A DNA stretch of 64,000 bases, taken from the NCBI GenBank assembly GCA_033283175.1, contig JAWMQM010000002.1, forward strand, positions 744,001-808,000, written 5' to 3'. Position 1 is the first letter of the stretch. Each line of letters starts with the position of its first letter. A program made the translations under genes and the position numbers. The notes under the pieces were generated by a model. It had not been told where the DNA came from, made no database searches, and saw only the letters and a program-made list of their open reading frames with translations. The stretch is from Pseudomaricurvus sp033283175 (GTDB lineage Bacteria; Pseudomonadota; Gammaproteobacteria; Pseudomonadales; Cellvibrionaceae). Below, in pieces: positions 34,815 to 42,589 of this stretch.

Positions 34815-37800
34815 TTAACTGGCTGCCAGCTCTGCCGCTTCGTCCACGTCCACGGTTACCAGACGGGATACGCCCGGCTCATGCATGGTCACACCCAACA
34901 GTTGATGCGCCATTTCCATGGCGATCTTGTTGTGCGTGATGTAGATAAACTGCACGTGTGCGCTCATCTCCTGAACCATACGCGCGTAACGGCCAACGTT
35001 GGCGTCATCCAGCGGTGCATCCACCTCGTCCAGCATACAGAATGGTGCCGGGTTGAGGCGGAAGATGGAGAACACCAGGGCGATGGCGGTCAGCGCCTTT
35101 TCACCACCGGAGAGCAGGTGAATGGTGCTGTTACGCTTGCCTGGTGGCCGCGCCATAATCGCCACACCGGTATCCAGCAGATCCTCACCGGTCAGTTCCA
35201 GATAGGCATGGCCGCCACCGAAGACTTTCGGGAACAGCTCCTGCAGACCACTGTTGACCTGGTCGAAAGTTTCCTTAAAGCGGGTGCGGGTCTCGCGGTC
35301 GATCTTGCGGATGGCGTTTTCCAACGTCTCCAGCGCGTCTTCCAGTTCTGAGTTCTGTGCGTCCAGATAGTTCTTGCGCTCGGACTCCAGTTTGTATTCG
35401 TCGATGGCCGCGAGGTTGATCGGGCCCAAGCGCGCGATACGGCCGGCCAGCTGTTCCAGCTCACTCTCCATGGCTCGCTGGTCGGCATCATCCGCCAGCT
35501 CTTCCAGTAATTGTTCGAGGCGGAAATTCTCCTCCTCCAGCTGTTCCTGCAGGGTGGAACGCTGGACTTCCAGGGTCTGGGCTTCCAGACGCGCCTGTTC
35601 CAGCTTCGCTCGCACCGCCTGCAGCTCCTGCTCGGAACGGTTACGGGACTGCTCCGCCTGACGCAAGTCGTGTTCGACCTGTTCCACCGCCTTGCGTGCC
35701 GCCGTCAGCTCCTGCTCTACCGACAGGCGTTTCTCCAGCAGGGCTTCCAGCTCCAGTTGATTCTCTTCACCCGGGTTGCGTACCTCTTCCAGCTGGTCGC
35801 GCAGCATGTCACGGCGCTCCTGCAGACGCTGGGTCTGATCGCGCAAGCGACCGAGTCCGGCCTTGACCGCATCCACCTGGGTTTTCAGGGCCTGATGGCG
35901 CATGGCCAGCTGGTGGCCGCGATCCTTGTCGTGACGGGCCTTTTGGCGGGCATCATCCAGTCGTGCTCGAATATCGTCACGGCGACTGAGCAGCGCCTCG
36001 CGCTGGTCGGTATCCCGCTCCATCGCCTCGATGGCCTCCTGCAGGATCATGCGCGCTTCCGCCAGGCTCTCGCCCTCCTGCTCCATCTGTTCGCGGGCTT
36101 CGCGAATTTCGGTGGTGACGCGATCGCGACGCACGGCAATCTGTTCCACCCGCACCTGGCGGGCGCTGAGCTGTGAACGCACCTCACTGTACTTACGCGC
36201 CTGGGCATCGGCATCGCGACGCAGCTGCTCGCGCTGCTGCTCCAGCTCCTTGATACGCTGGCGCCCCTCCTCCAGCTTCTGACTCAGGGACTCGGACTGC
36301 TGCTCCGCCTCTTCCAGCTTTGCGGTCAGCTCCTCCAGCTCCTGCTTGCGGGCAATCACGCCAGAGGTGGCATCGGTATCGCGGGCCACCCGCAGCCAGT
36401 TGGCGCCAAGCCAGAGACCGTCTTTGGTCACCACGGACTCGTGCGCTTGCAGCTGACTGCGCAGAGCCAGCGCCGCACCCAGATCATCCAGGGCGTAGAC
36501 CGAGCCCAGCTGCGCAGACAGGCTGACATCAGCGGTCACCTTGTCCAGCAGTCGCGGTGCCAGGCTGCCTGCGGAACCTTGAGTTTTCACACTGCTGTCC
36601 AGCAGTACCAGTTCTCCCTGGGTGAGCTGGGACACCACATCGGCAACTGCGTCGAAACCATCGACGCAAACCGCCTGCAGCGAATTGCCCAGTACGGTCT
36701 CCACCGCCTTATCCCAGCCATCGACAACTTCAATGCCCTCGGCCAGACGGGGATTGTTGATCAGGTCCTGGTTCTGCAACCACTCGCTGACAGCACTGTC
36801 CTTTTCGCCCAGTGCGGCCTGCTGCAACGCTTCCAGGGAGGCGTGGCGACCACGCATGGACTGCAGCCGGGTGCGCACCGCATCCAGCTCATCGCTGTAC
36901 TGGTTATTGGCATCGCGCAGGGAGTTGATTTCGTCCGTAGCCGACTCCACCTGGCTGCGCTTGGTATCGGCATCGAGGTCCAGCTCCGCCAGCTGTTCGG
37001 TGAGCTGGCCGATCTCCTCCTCCGATTCGTCCGGCACCAGATTTTTCTTCTCTTCGTCCAGCTTGCGAACCCGCTCCAACAGGCGCGACTGCACCTGCTC
37101 CAGGTGCTGGATGCGGGATTGCTGCACCTCGGCACGCTGGCGTGGTTCGGAGGCTGTCTGGTTAAAGCTGTCCCATTGCAGCTGCCACGCCTGCATGGCC
37201 TCTTCGGCTTCCAGCAGCTGATCGCCGGAGTCATCCTCCGCTGCCTTGATCATCTCCAGCTCAGGTTCTAGCTCCATCAGTTCCTCTTCCCAGACCTCGG
37301 ATTTCTGCTTGTCCGTGACCAGGTGCTCCTGGGCTTCCTTGCAGTCGCGATCAGTCTGCTCCAGGTCCGCCTGCAGCTGACGGGCGCGCTCCTGGGAGTG
37401 CTGGATGGTCTGCTCAATCCGGGCGATGTCCGCACCGATGGAGTAGAAACGACCCTGTACTTCGCTCATCTTGTCGCCAAGATCGGTGTACTGGGTGCGG
37501 TATTTTTCGATGGAGGTGTCGTTGGCCACCTGGTTGGTAACAAACTGTTCGACCTTCAGTTCAAGTTCCGAGATCACCTGCTTCTTGAGACCGGCCTCTT
37601 CCGCCAGGATGCGGTAGCGCAGGGTCTGCAGATGGGCCTTGAGCAGGCGCTCCTCTTTCTTGTATTCGGTGTACTTCTCCGCGGCCTGCGCCTGGCGCTG
37701 CAGGCGCTGCAGCTGGCGTTCCAGCTCTTCGCGCAAGTCGGTCAGGCGCTCCAGGTTCTCCTTGGTACGACGCATGCGGTTCTCGGTATCGCGACGGCGC

Positions 37801-38324
37801 TCCTTGTACTTGGAGATACCCGCCGCCTCCTCAATAAACACCCGCAGCTCATCGGGCTTGGCCTCGATCAGTTTGGAGATCATGCCCTGTTCGATAATGG
37901 CGTAACTGCGGGGGCCGAGACCGGTACCCAGGAAGATGTCGGTAATATCCCGGCGACGGCACTTGGTACCGTTGAGGTAGTAGTTATTCTGCCCGTCGCG
38001 GGTCACCTTGCGCTTGATGGAGATTTCAGAGAAACGGGCATATTCACCCACCAGGGTGGTATCGGTGTTATCAAACACCAGCTCAATGGAGGCCTGCCCC
38101 ACCGGCTTGCGGCCACCGGAGCCGTTGAAGATAACGTCCGTCATCGACTCACCGCGCAGGTTTTTGGCGGAGGATTCCCCCATTACCCAGCGCACCGCAT
38201 CAATGGTGTTGGACTTGCCGCAGCCGTTGGGGCCAACAATGGCGCACAAGTTACTGGGGAAGTTGACCGTGGTCGGATCAACGAACGACTTGAATCCCGC
38301 CAGTTTGATGCACTTTAGCCGCAT
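34815..38324 (-). CDS. smc: Chromosome partition protein SMC
   Basis: A 1169-residue SMC ATPase. Walker A GPNGCGKSNT is at residues 32-41, and the first coiled coil runs about 170-480. The hinge lies near 510-650 (region around VVDGWDKAVETVLGNSLQAV and LGAALALRSQL), with the second coiled coil after it. The C-terminal head carries the LSGGEKALTAIAL signature and Walker B FCMLDEVDAPLDD. It condenses and segregates the chromosome with ScpAB, whose genes are not in the window. Normal length and intact motifs. Confidence 0.98.
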   Translation of the reverse strand: MRLKCIKLAGFKSFVDPTTVNFPSNLCAIVGPNGCGKSNTIDAVRWVMGESSAKNLRGESMTDVIFNGSGGRKPVGQASIELVFDNTDTTLVGEYARFSEISIKRKVTRDGQNNYYLNGTKCRRRDITDIFLGTGLGPRSYAIIEQGMISKLIEAKPDELRVFIEEAAGISKYKERRRDTENRMRRTKENLERLTDLREELERQLQRLQRQAQAAEKYTEYKKEERLLKAHLQTLRYRILAEEAGLKKQVISELELKVEQFVTNQVANDTSIEKYRTQYTDLGDKMSEVQGRFYSIGADIARIEQTIQHSQERARQLQADLEQTDRDCKEAQEHLVTDKQKSEVWEEELMELEPELEMIKAAEDDSGDQLLEAEEAMQAWQLQWDSFNQTASEPRQRAEVQQSRIQHLEQVQSRLLERVRKLDEEKKNLVPDESEEEIGQLTEQLAELDLDADTKRSQVESATDEINSLRDANNQYSDELDAVRTRLQSMRGRHASLEALQQAALGEKDSAVSEWLQNQDLINNPRLAEGIEVVDGWDKAVETVLGNSLQAVCVDGFDAVADVVSQLTQGELVLLDSSVKTQGSAGSLAPRLLDKVTADVSLSAQLGSVYALDDLGAALALRSQLQAHESVVTKDGLWLGANWLRVARDTDATSGVIARKQELEELTAKLEEAEQQSESLSQKLEEGRQRIKELEQQREQLRRDADAQARKYSEVRSQLSARQVRVEQIAVRRDRVTTEIREAREQMEQEGESLAEARMILQEAIEAMERDTDQREALLSRRDDIRARLDDARQKARHDKDRGHQLAMRHQALKTQVDAVKAGLGRLRDQTQRLQERRDMLRDQLEEVRNPGEENQLELEALLEKRLSVEQELTAARKAVEQVEHDLRQAEQSRNRSEQELQAVRAKLEQARLEAQTLEVQRSTLQEQLEEENFRLEQLLEELADDADQRAMESELEQLAGRIARLGPINLAAIDEYKLESERKNYLDAQNSELEDALETLENAIRKIDRETRTRFKETFDQVNSGLQELFPKVFGGGHAYLELTGEDLLDTGVAIMARPPGKRNSTIHLLSGGEKALTAIALVFSIFRLNPAPFCMLDEVDAPLDDANVGRYARMVQEMSAHVQFIYITHNKIAMEMAHQLLGVTMHEPGVSRLVTVDVDEAAELAAS

Positions 38325-38548
38325 ATCGATGCTTCACTCAGAAAGTTTTGAATTCTTATAGTCTGCAGGGCAGACCGGAACTCCCTACCGGGAGACGGCC
38401 ACAGCAGCCGCGCCGGCCACGGCCCAGAGGCCCTGAAACAGGCGAAAAAGGGAATTCTACACAAGTGGCGGAACTATGACAGCCCATAGTCCCGACCCGG
38501 GAAGGATGGCCCGCCAGGGGCCCGGCGCGCGTGTCAATTCACACTCAA
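38325..38548. other. Spacer between ccmI and smc
   Basis: A 224-nt spacer serving as smc promoter region and the ccmI 3' end. On the minus strand a -10-like TAGAAT lies about 38458, but no good -35 is paired with it. No gene seen. Confidence 0.35.
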
Positions 38549-39775
38549 TCAGGGTACTTTCTGATCGATTTTCAGGATCAGGGGGGCACTGACGTCGGCC
38601 AGTACAACAGGCCCCACACTCCCCTCCCAATCCCCACTGGCGGGAACCGGCTGACCACTGAAAGAGACCCGCGCCAGCAGCTCAAGTTGGGGCACCGAGG
38701 TGATATCCATACCCGGAGCCATGGCCATGCTCTTGTCCAGGGTTACCGTAGCCGGCAGATCCGCCACCTGCAGTCGCTGGATTGCCAGTGGCATGCGTGG
38801 GCCCTGCCAGGCGCGCGCATAGACGAAGACGGTGGTGTCCGCCGGTACCGACACCCCCTCCGCCAGCGATACCTGCAACGTGATCGCGATCGCCGTATCC
38901 GCCGGCGCCTGATCGCCCTGCAGCTCCTGCGCACGGGCAATACCCTTGCGCAGATCCGCCGCAGAGGGACTGCGGGGATCCATCTGGGCCACAGCCTGCT
39001 GCCAATACTGGCTGGCCCGAGCGTAGTCCTGCTTGGCGAATGCCGCTATCCCCATCAACCCAAGGCTCGTGGACTCCTGAGGGTCCTGCTGCAGCGCCCG
39101 CTGAGCCAGCAGCTCCACCTCCGGTGTCATTCGGCTGCCGGAGGCCAGGAATACTGCCTGCGCCAGCTCGCCAACAATACTGGCCGGAACATCCCCCGCC
39201 TGCACCAGTGCCAGGAACTCGCCCACCGCCTTCACATAGTCGCCCTGCTGCATATAGCTGCGGGCCAGCAGATAGCGATTACCCTCATTGTCCGGCTGCA
39301 CCTGCAAGCGGGCGCCCAGCTGCTGCACCAGCTGGTCCAGCAATTGGTCGGCCTGCTCATTATTGCCAGCCATCCGCTGGGCAAAGTAGTCATCGCGCAG
39401 ATCCAGGATCTGCACATCGGCAATGTTGCCGCGATAGAGATACAACAGCACAGTCAGGAGTGGCAGCAGCACTGCCAACAGTAACAGTGACCAGCGCGCC
39501 TTACCGCTTCGGGCTGATACCGCGGGGCCCACGTCTTCCAGCAGGGACAGCTCCAGCTCCCGCCGCAGCTGCGCAAATTGCGTCTGGTCCAGGTCGCCAT
39601 TGGCCAACTGGGTCTCCAGCTCCAGCAGGTGCTCGTTAAACAGGTCCAGCACCAGCTCCTCACGCTCACCCGCATCGGCAGCCACACTGGTGGTGTCCCG
39701 GCGACGCAGCGGCCAAAGCACAAACAACGCCGCCAACAGCGCCAGGAGCAGGGTCCAGATCCAGAATGAAGCCAT
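38549..39775 (-). CDS. ccmI: Cytochrome c biogenesis protein CcmI (CcmH C-terminal-type TPR)
   Basis: A 408-residue inner-membrane protein. Two transmembrane helices (FWIWTLLLALLAALFVLWPL at the start and SLLLLAVLLPLLTVLLYLY near residue 95) flank a cytoplasmic coiled loop. A periplasmic TPR domain (about 140-290) follows, and a beta-rich C-terminal domain ends the protein. It presents apocytochrome c to the CcmFH haem ligase. Start at 39775 (MASFWIW) is chosen over an extended frame with no homology. It follows ccmH by 58 nt. Confidence 0.92.
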   Translation of the reverse strand: MASFWIWTLLLALLAALFVLWPLRRRDTTSVAADAGEREELVLDLFNEHLLELETQLANGDLDQTQFAQLRRELELSLLEDVGPAVSARSGKARWSLLLLAVLLPLLTVLLYLYRGNIADVQILDLRDDYFAQRMAGNNEQADQLLDQLVQQLGARLQVQPDNEGNRYLLARSYMQQGDYVKAVGEFLALVQAGDVPASIVGELAQAVFLASGSRMTPEVELLAQRALQQDPQESTSLGLMGIAAFAKQDYARASQYWQQAVAQMDPRSPSAADLRKGIARAQELQGDQAPADTAIAITLQVSLAEGVSVPADTTVFVYARAWQGPRMPLAIQRLQVADLPATVTLDKSMAMAPGMDITSVPQLELLARVSFSGQPVPASGDWEGSVGPVVLADVSAPLILKIDQKVP

Positions 39776-39833
39776 GAGTGTCTCGCTTGGGATTTTTAAA
39801 TAAGAAGGGGTAGGAGGAGTACCGTTGGGCGAC

Positions 39834-40400
39834 TCAGGGATTATCCCCGGCGGAACCGGACCGGGTCTCGCGGCGGCGCTGTTCAGCCTTTTCCAGCAAG
39901 CCCTGCAGCCGGCCTTGCTCATCCGTGCTCAGCACAGCAGCGGCCATCTTCTGCCGCGCCCGATTGCGCAGCGTCAGCCCCACGACTACCCCACCCAACA
40001 ACAACAGGGTGGCCGGCAGAGCCCACAACAACACCGTGCTGGATTTCATCGGCGGGCGATAGAGCACATAGTCGCCATATCGGGCCACCATGAAGTCGAC
40101 AATCTCCTTATCGCTCTTGCCATCTTCCAAAAGCAGATAGAGTTCACGGCGCAGATCCGCGGCAATCGGCGAGTCGGAGCCCGCCAGATTCTGGTTCTGA
40201 CACTTGGGGCAGCGCATCTCTTCAATAAAAGAGAGATAGCGCTGGCGGGTGACCTCATCCTCAAATTCGTAGGCGTCGATGACCGCCGCCGCAGGCAGCG
40301 ACAACCACGTCAGCAGTAACAGCAGGCCGCTGCAGACCAGATTCACAGAACGGCCGACCCGGAGGCAGGATCTCGAGGTACTACTAACAACAACGGTCAC
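39834..40400 (-). CDS. ccmH: Cytochrome c biogenesis protein CcmH
   Basis: A 188-residue thiol-oxidoreductase. A signal/transmembrane helix (VCSGLLLLLTWLSLPAAAV) is followed by the redox motif RCPKCQNQNLAGSDSPIA and a C-terminal helix (VLLWALPATLLLLGGVVVG). It reduces the haem-binding cysteines of apocytochrome c, receiving electrons from CcmG. The GTG at 40400 has AGGGG 8 nt upstream. ccmH usually follows ccmG; here ccmG is 12.5 kb away and the tRNAs lie just upstream. Confidence 0.95.
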   Translation of the reverse strand: MTVVVSSTSRSCLRVGRSVNLVCSGLLLLLTWLSLPAAAVIDAYEFEDEVTRQRYLSFIEEMRCPKCQNQNLAGSDSPIAADLRRELYLLLEDGKSDKEIVDFMVARYGDYVLYRPPMKSSTVLLWALPATLLLLGGVVVGLTLRNRARQKMAAAVLSTDEQGRLQGLLEKAEQRRRETRSGSAGDNP

Positions 40401-40511
40401 AGTCTTTCCCCTGATTGGAAGCGCGGCCGATTATAGCAACCTGCACCCACCCCCTCCAGGCAACTTTACCTTCCGTTAACGCCAGGCTTTTGAAATCTTT
40501 AAACAAAATCG

Positions 40512-40539
40512 TTGACGGCAAAAAAAATATCATTACTAT
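40512..40539 (+). promoter_or_regulatory. Promoter of the tRNA-Val/tRNA-Asp unit
   Basis: -35 TTGACG (40512-40517) and -10 TACTAT (40534-40539) with 16-nt spacing, an A-tract in the spacer, and a transcription start expected about 12 nt before the mature tRNA-Val 5' end. Confidence 0.6.
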
Positions 40540-40558
40540 ACGCACCCACTGACAGCGC

Positions 40559-40634
40559 GGGTGAATAGCTCAGCTGGGAGAGCATCGCCCTTACAAGGCG
40601 AGGGTCGGGGGTTCGATCCCCTCTTCACCCACCA
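40559..40634 (+). tRNA. tRNA-Val (anticodon TAC)
   Basis: 76 nt including encoded CCA. The acceptor stem GGGTGAA pairs with TTCACCC; D arm GCTCAGCTGGGAGAGC, anticodon loop CTTACAA on stem TCGCC/GGCGA, T arm GGGGGTTCGATCCCC. All arms are canonical. Confidence 0.97.
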
Positions 40635-40685
40635 ATTCCCTCTTGCGTGACTTTTGGGGTTTTGGCCCCACGCTTCAGTAATCGC

Positions 40686-40762
40686 GGACCGGTAGTTCAG
40701 TTGGTTAGAATACCGGCCTGTCACGCCGGGGGTCGCGGGTTCGAGTCCCGTCCGGTCCGCCA
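40686..40762 (+). tRNA. tRNA-Asp (anticodon GTC)
   Basis: 77 nt including encoded CCA. Acceptor GGACCGG pairs with CCGGTCC; anticodon loop CTGTCAC on a G/C-rich stem; T arm GCGGGTTCGAGTCCCGT. It lies 51 nt after tRNA-Val and is co-transcribed with it. Its last 16 nt (40747-40762) are duplicated twice downstream. Confidence 0.97.
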
Positions 40763-40930
40763 AAATTTAAAAAGCTGCCTTAACCGGCGGCTTTTTTTAT
40801 GCCCGAAAGAAGCTCATAGGCCGGACGGGTGAGACCCCGCGCTGCGGGTTCGACTAACTTTTCCCCGGGGAAAGTTAGGACGCGAGCGCCCCACAGGGGT
40901 GAAAACAGCCCTTAGGCTGTTTGAATCTTT
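40747..40930 (+). repeat. tRNA-Asp 3'-tail repeat, unit A (184 nt)
   Basis: The unit begins with the tRNA-Asp 3' end (CCCGTCCGGTCCGCCA), then an intrinsic terminator and ATGCCCGAAAGAAGCTC. An inverted copy of the tail follows (CCGGACGGG, 40821-40829), then GAGACCCCGCGC, a second T-arm-like GCGGGTTCGA, an AACTTTTCC/GGGGAAAGTT hairpin, and the CCCC/GGGG plus AACAGCC/GGCTGTT double hairpin. Confidence 0.85.
40771..40798 (+). terminator. Terminator T1 after tRNA-Asp
   Basis: AGCTGCC/GGCGGCT stem with one G-T wobble, loop TTAACC, followed by seven Ts. The weakest of the three repeat terminators, so some read-through into unit A is plausible. Confidence 0.85.
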
Positions 40931-41207
40931 CCCGTCCGGTCCGCCAAAATTAAAAAAGCTGCCCTAATCCGGCAGCTTTTTTAATGCCCGAAAGAAGCTC
41001 CTGAACCGGACGGGCGAGACCCCGCGCTTCGGGTTCGACTAACTTTTCCCCGGGGAAAGTTAGGACGCGAGCCCCGCGAGCGCCCCACAGGGGTGAAAAC
41101 AGCCCTTAGGCTGTTTGCATCAAAAAACGCGACCAGCGTTTTCGACGCCTGCTTTCTTAAAGGCGCCCCATCGGGGTGGAAACAGCCCCGAGGCTGTTTC
41201 CATCAAT
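40931..41207 (+). repeat. tRNA-Asp 3'-tail repeat, unit B (277 nt)
   Basis: It starts with an exact 16-nt copy of the tRNA-Asp 3' end at 40931-40946 and repeats the order of unit A with only a few differences. It carries a 9-nt duplication (GCGAGCCCC) and an additional 80-nt insertion (41117-41200) containing a third copy of the double hairpin. Confidence 0.85.
40953..40982 (+). terminator. Terminator T2 in repeat unit B
   Basis: Perfect stem AAAAAGCTGCC/GGCAGCTTTTT with loop CTAATCC and a T-run; stronger than T1. Confidence 0.85.
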
Positions 41208-41293
41208 CCCGTCCGATCCGCCAACATTCGAAAAAGCTGCCCCAACCCGGCAGCTTTTTTATGCCTGAAAGAATCTGACAGCCTGGATGGGTG
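41208..41293 (+). repeat. tRNA-Asp 3'-tail repeat, unit C (partial)
   Basis: A third 16-nt tail copy with one change (CCCGTCCGATCCGCCA, 41208-41223), a terminator, ATGCCTGAAAGAA, and a diverged inverted element (CCTGGATGGG). The rest of the unit is lost. Confidence 0.8.
41231..41260 (+). terminator. Terminator T3 in repeat unit C
   Basis: Stem GCTGCC/GGCAGC extended by A-T pairs, loop CCAACCC, six Ts. Confidence 0.85.
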
Positions 41294-41351
41294 ACTAAAA
41301 CGCCGGGAGCGTCTAGAGCCGCGACGCGGCCCGCAGGGCAGAAGATCAAAG

Positions 41352-41452
41352 GCTCGCGCAGAGGACTGCGCTCCTACGGAAGATTCGCGCCATGATGCTG
41401 CCATGCAGAAGTCCCGTTCCGAAACGGTAGGAGCGCAGTCCTCTGCGCGAGC
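41352..41452. repeat. REP doublet (REPIN-like element)
   Basis: Two 26-nt arms (41352-41377 and 41427-41452) are perfect reverse complements separated by 49 nt. Reading rightward the second arm begins GTAGGAGCGCAG and contains GCGCAG-TCCT-CTGCGC, the GTAG-headed imperfect palindrome typical of REP sequences mobilised by RAYT transposases. No RAYT gene is in the window. Confidence 0.75.
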
Positions 41453-41685
41453 ACTTCACACTACCACCTCTCCCTGACTCACTCATGCGCTCATTCCCAA
41501 AAACCAGATTCCCAACGGCCGAGCCCGATCACACAGCGCTCCAGCTGTCCGGCGCTACTGGTTTGCCCCGGTCTCCCATTGGCCGAATCCCAAAATTCGG
41601 TCCATAGTTACAGCGACCCGTTCGCGACGGTATTTATCGCCTGCCGGCCACCGCCCCGTGGCACACCCGAACCAGAGGATCAACC
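41453..41685. other. Spacer upstream of the CDGSH gene
   Basis: About 230 nt with promoter function expected. It includes an inverted repeat CCGAATCCCAAAATTCGG (41582-41599). The ribosome-binding site CAGAGGA lies before 41686. No gene seen. Confidence 0.35.
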
Positions 41686-41925
41686 ATGACCACACCGGTT
41701 AGAGCATCAGACACCCCGTTCCCTATTGACGTTGAAGCCGGAAAATCCTATTTCTGGTGCGCCTGTGGCCGCAGCCAGAAACAACCATTCTGCGACGGCT
41801 CACACAAGGACACCGGCATTACCCCGGTAAAGTACGAAGCCAGCGACAGCAAGAAGCTGTTTTTCTGTGGCTGCAAACAAACCGGCAAGCCGCCGCTCTG
41901 CGATGGCTCACACAACAATAAATAG
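41686..41925 (+). CDS. Double-CDGSH iron-sulfur protein
   Basis: A 79-residue protein built of two CDGSH motifs: CACGRSQKQPFCDGSH (residues 25-40) and CGCKQTGKPPLCDGSH (61-76). Each supplies three Cys and one His for a [2Fe-2S] cluster, as in the small bacterial MitoNEET-like class. Likely a cytoplasmic redox or cluster-transfer protein. CAGAGGA precedes ATG. The next gene starts 7 nt downstream, so both are in one operon. Confidence 0.93.
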   Translation: MTTPVRASDTPFPIDVEAGKSYFWCACGRSQKQPFCDGSHKDTGITPVKYEASDSKKLFFCGCKQTGKPPLCDGSHNNK

Positions 41926-41931
41926 GCGTTT

Positions 41932-42420
41932 ATGGAACCAGGTACCTCCACCAGCCCACTCACCGGCCAGTGCAATTGCGGCCACCTGCAATACACGCTG
42001 GCCCGCACCCCCCTGTTTGTGCACTGCTGCCACTGCAGCTGGTGCCGGCGAGAGACGGGGTCGGCGTTTGCGCTCAACGCACTGATCGAGACCCAGCACC
42101 TGCGGGTTGCCGGCGGCGTCACCGAATCCATTCACATTCCCAGCAACAGCGGCTATGGGCAGACGGTGCATCGCTGCCCTGCCTGCCGGGTGGTTCTGTG
42201 GAGTCACTACAACGCCGCCAAGGAGAAAGTCGCCTTTGTACGTGTTGGCACCCTGCACCAACCACAACTCTGCCCGCCCGACATCCACATCTACACCACC
42301 AGCAAACTGCCCTGGGTCATCCTGGATCCGGCAGTACCGGCAATGGAGGAGTTCTACCAACGCAGCAAGCTGTGGCCCGCCGGGAGTGTCGAGCGCTACC
42401 GTCAATGTCTGGGACGTTGA
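41932..42420 (+). CDS. GFA-family (CENP-V/GFA domain) protein
   Basis: A 162-residue zinc protein of the glutathione-dependent formaldehyde-activating superfamily. Zinc ligands are visible in GQCNCGHLQY, CCHCSWCRRETG and HRCPACRVVLW. Most family members do not act on formaldehyde, so that name should not be taken as function. Coupled to the CDGSH gene (7-nt gap). Confidence 0.92.
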   Translation: MEPGTSTSPLTGQCNCGHLQYTLARTPLFVHCCHCSWCRRETGSAFALNALIETQHLRVAGGVTESIHIPSNSGYGQTVHRCPACRVVLWSHYNAAKEKVAFVRVGTLHQPQLCPPDIHIYTTSKLPWVILDPAVPAMEEFYQRSKLWPAGSVERYRQCLGR

Positions 42421-42589
42421 GTCGGCAAGAACCCTGCAGGCTGTCCATACCCCAACGACCAGAGAGGTATCAGGAGAGCAGGCAATCAATGTCGAAATTG
42501 CGACACACCTGTTGAAAGGTTTCTGCCACCCCACTAGCGTAATCCCTGTTCGCTCAAACATGACAAAAATAACCGGGGTACCACAGACC

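Noticed and set aside
40931..41223. Second and third tRNA-Asp genes or prophage attachment sites
   Set aside because: Only the last 16 nt of the tRNA are present, each followed by a terminator; no integrase or phage genes nearby.
40686..41685. CRISPR array
   Set aside because: Repeat units are 184-277 nt with internal terminators and tRNA sequence, not short direct repeats with unique spacers; no cas genes.
42107..42589. N-terminal extension of the sulfotransferase
   Set aside because: It would overlap the GFA gene in another frame for over 300 nt; family members start near 42590.
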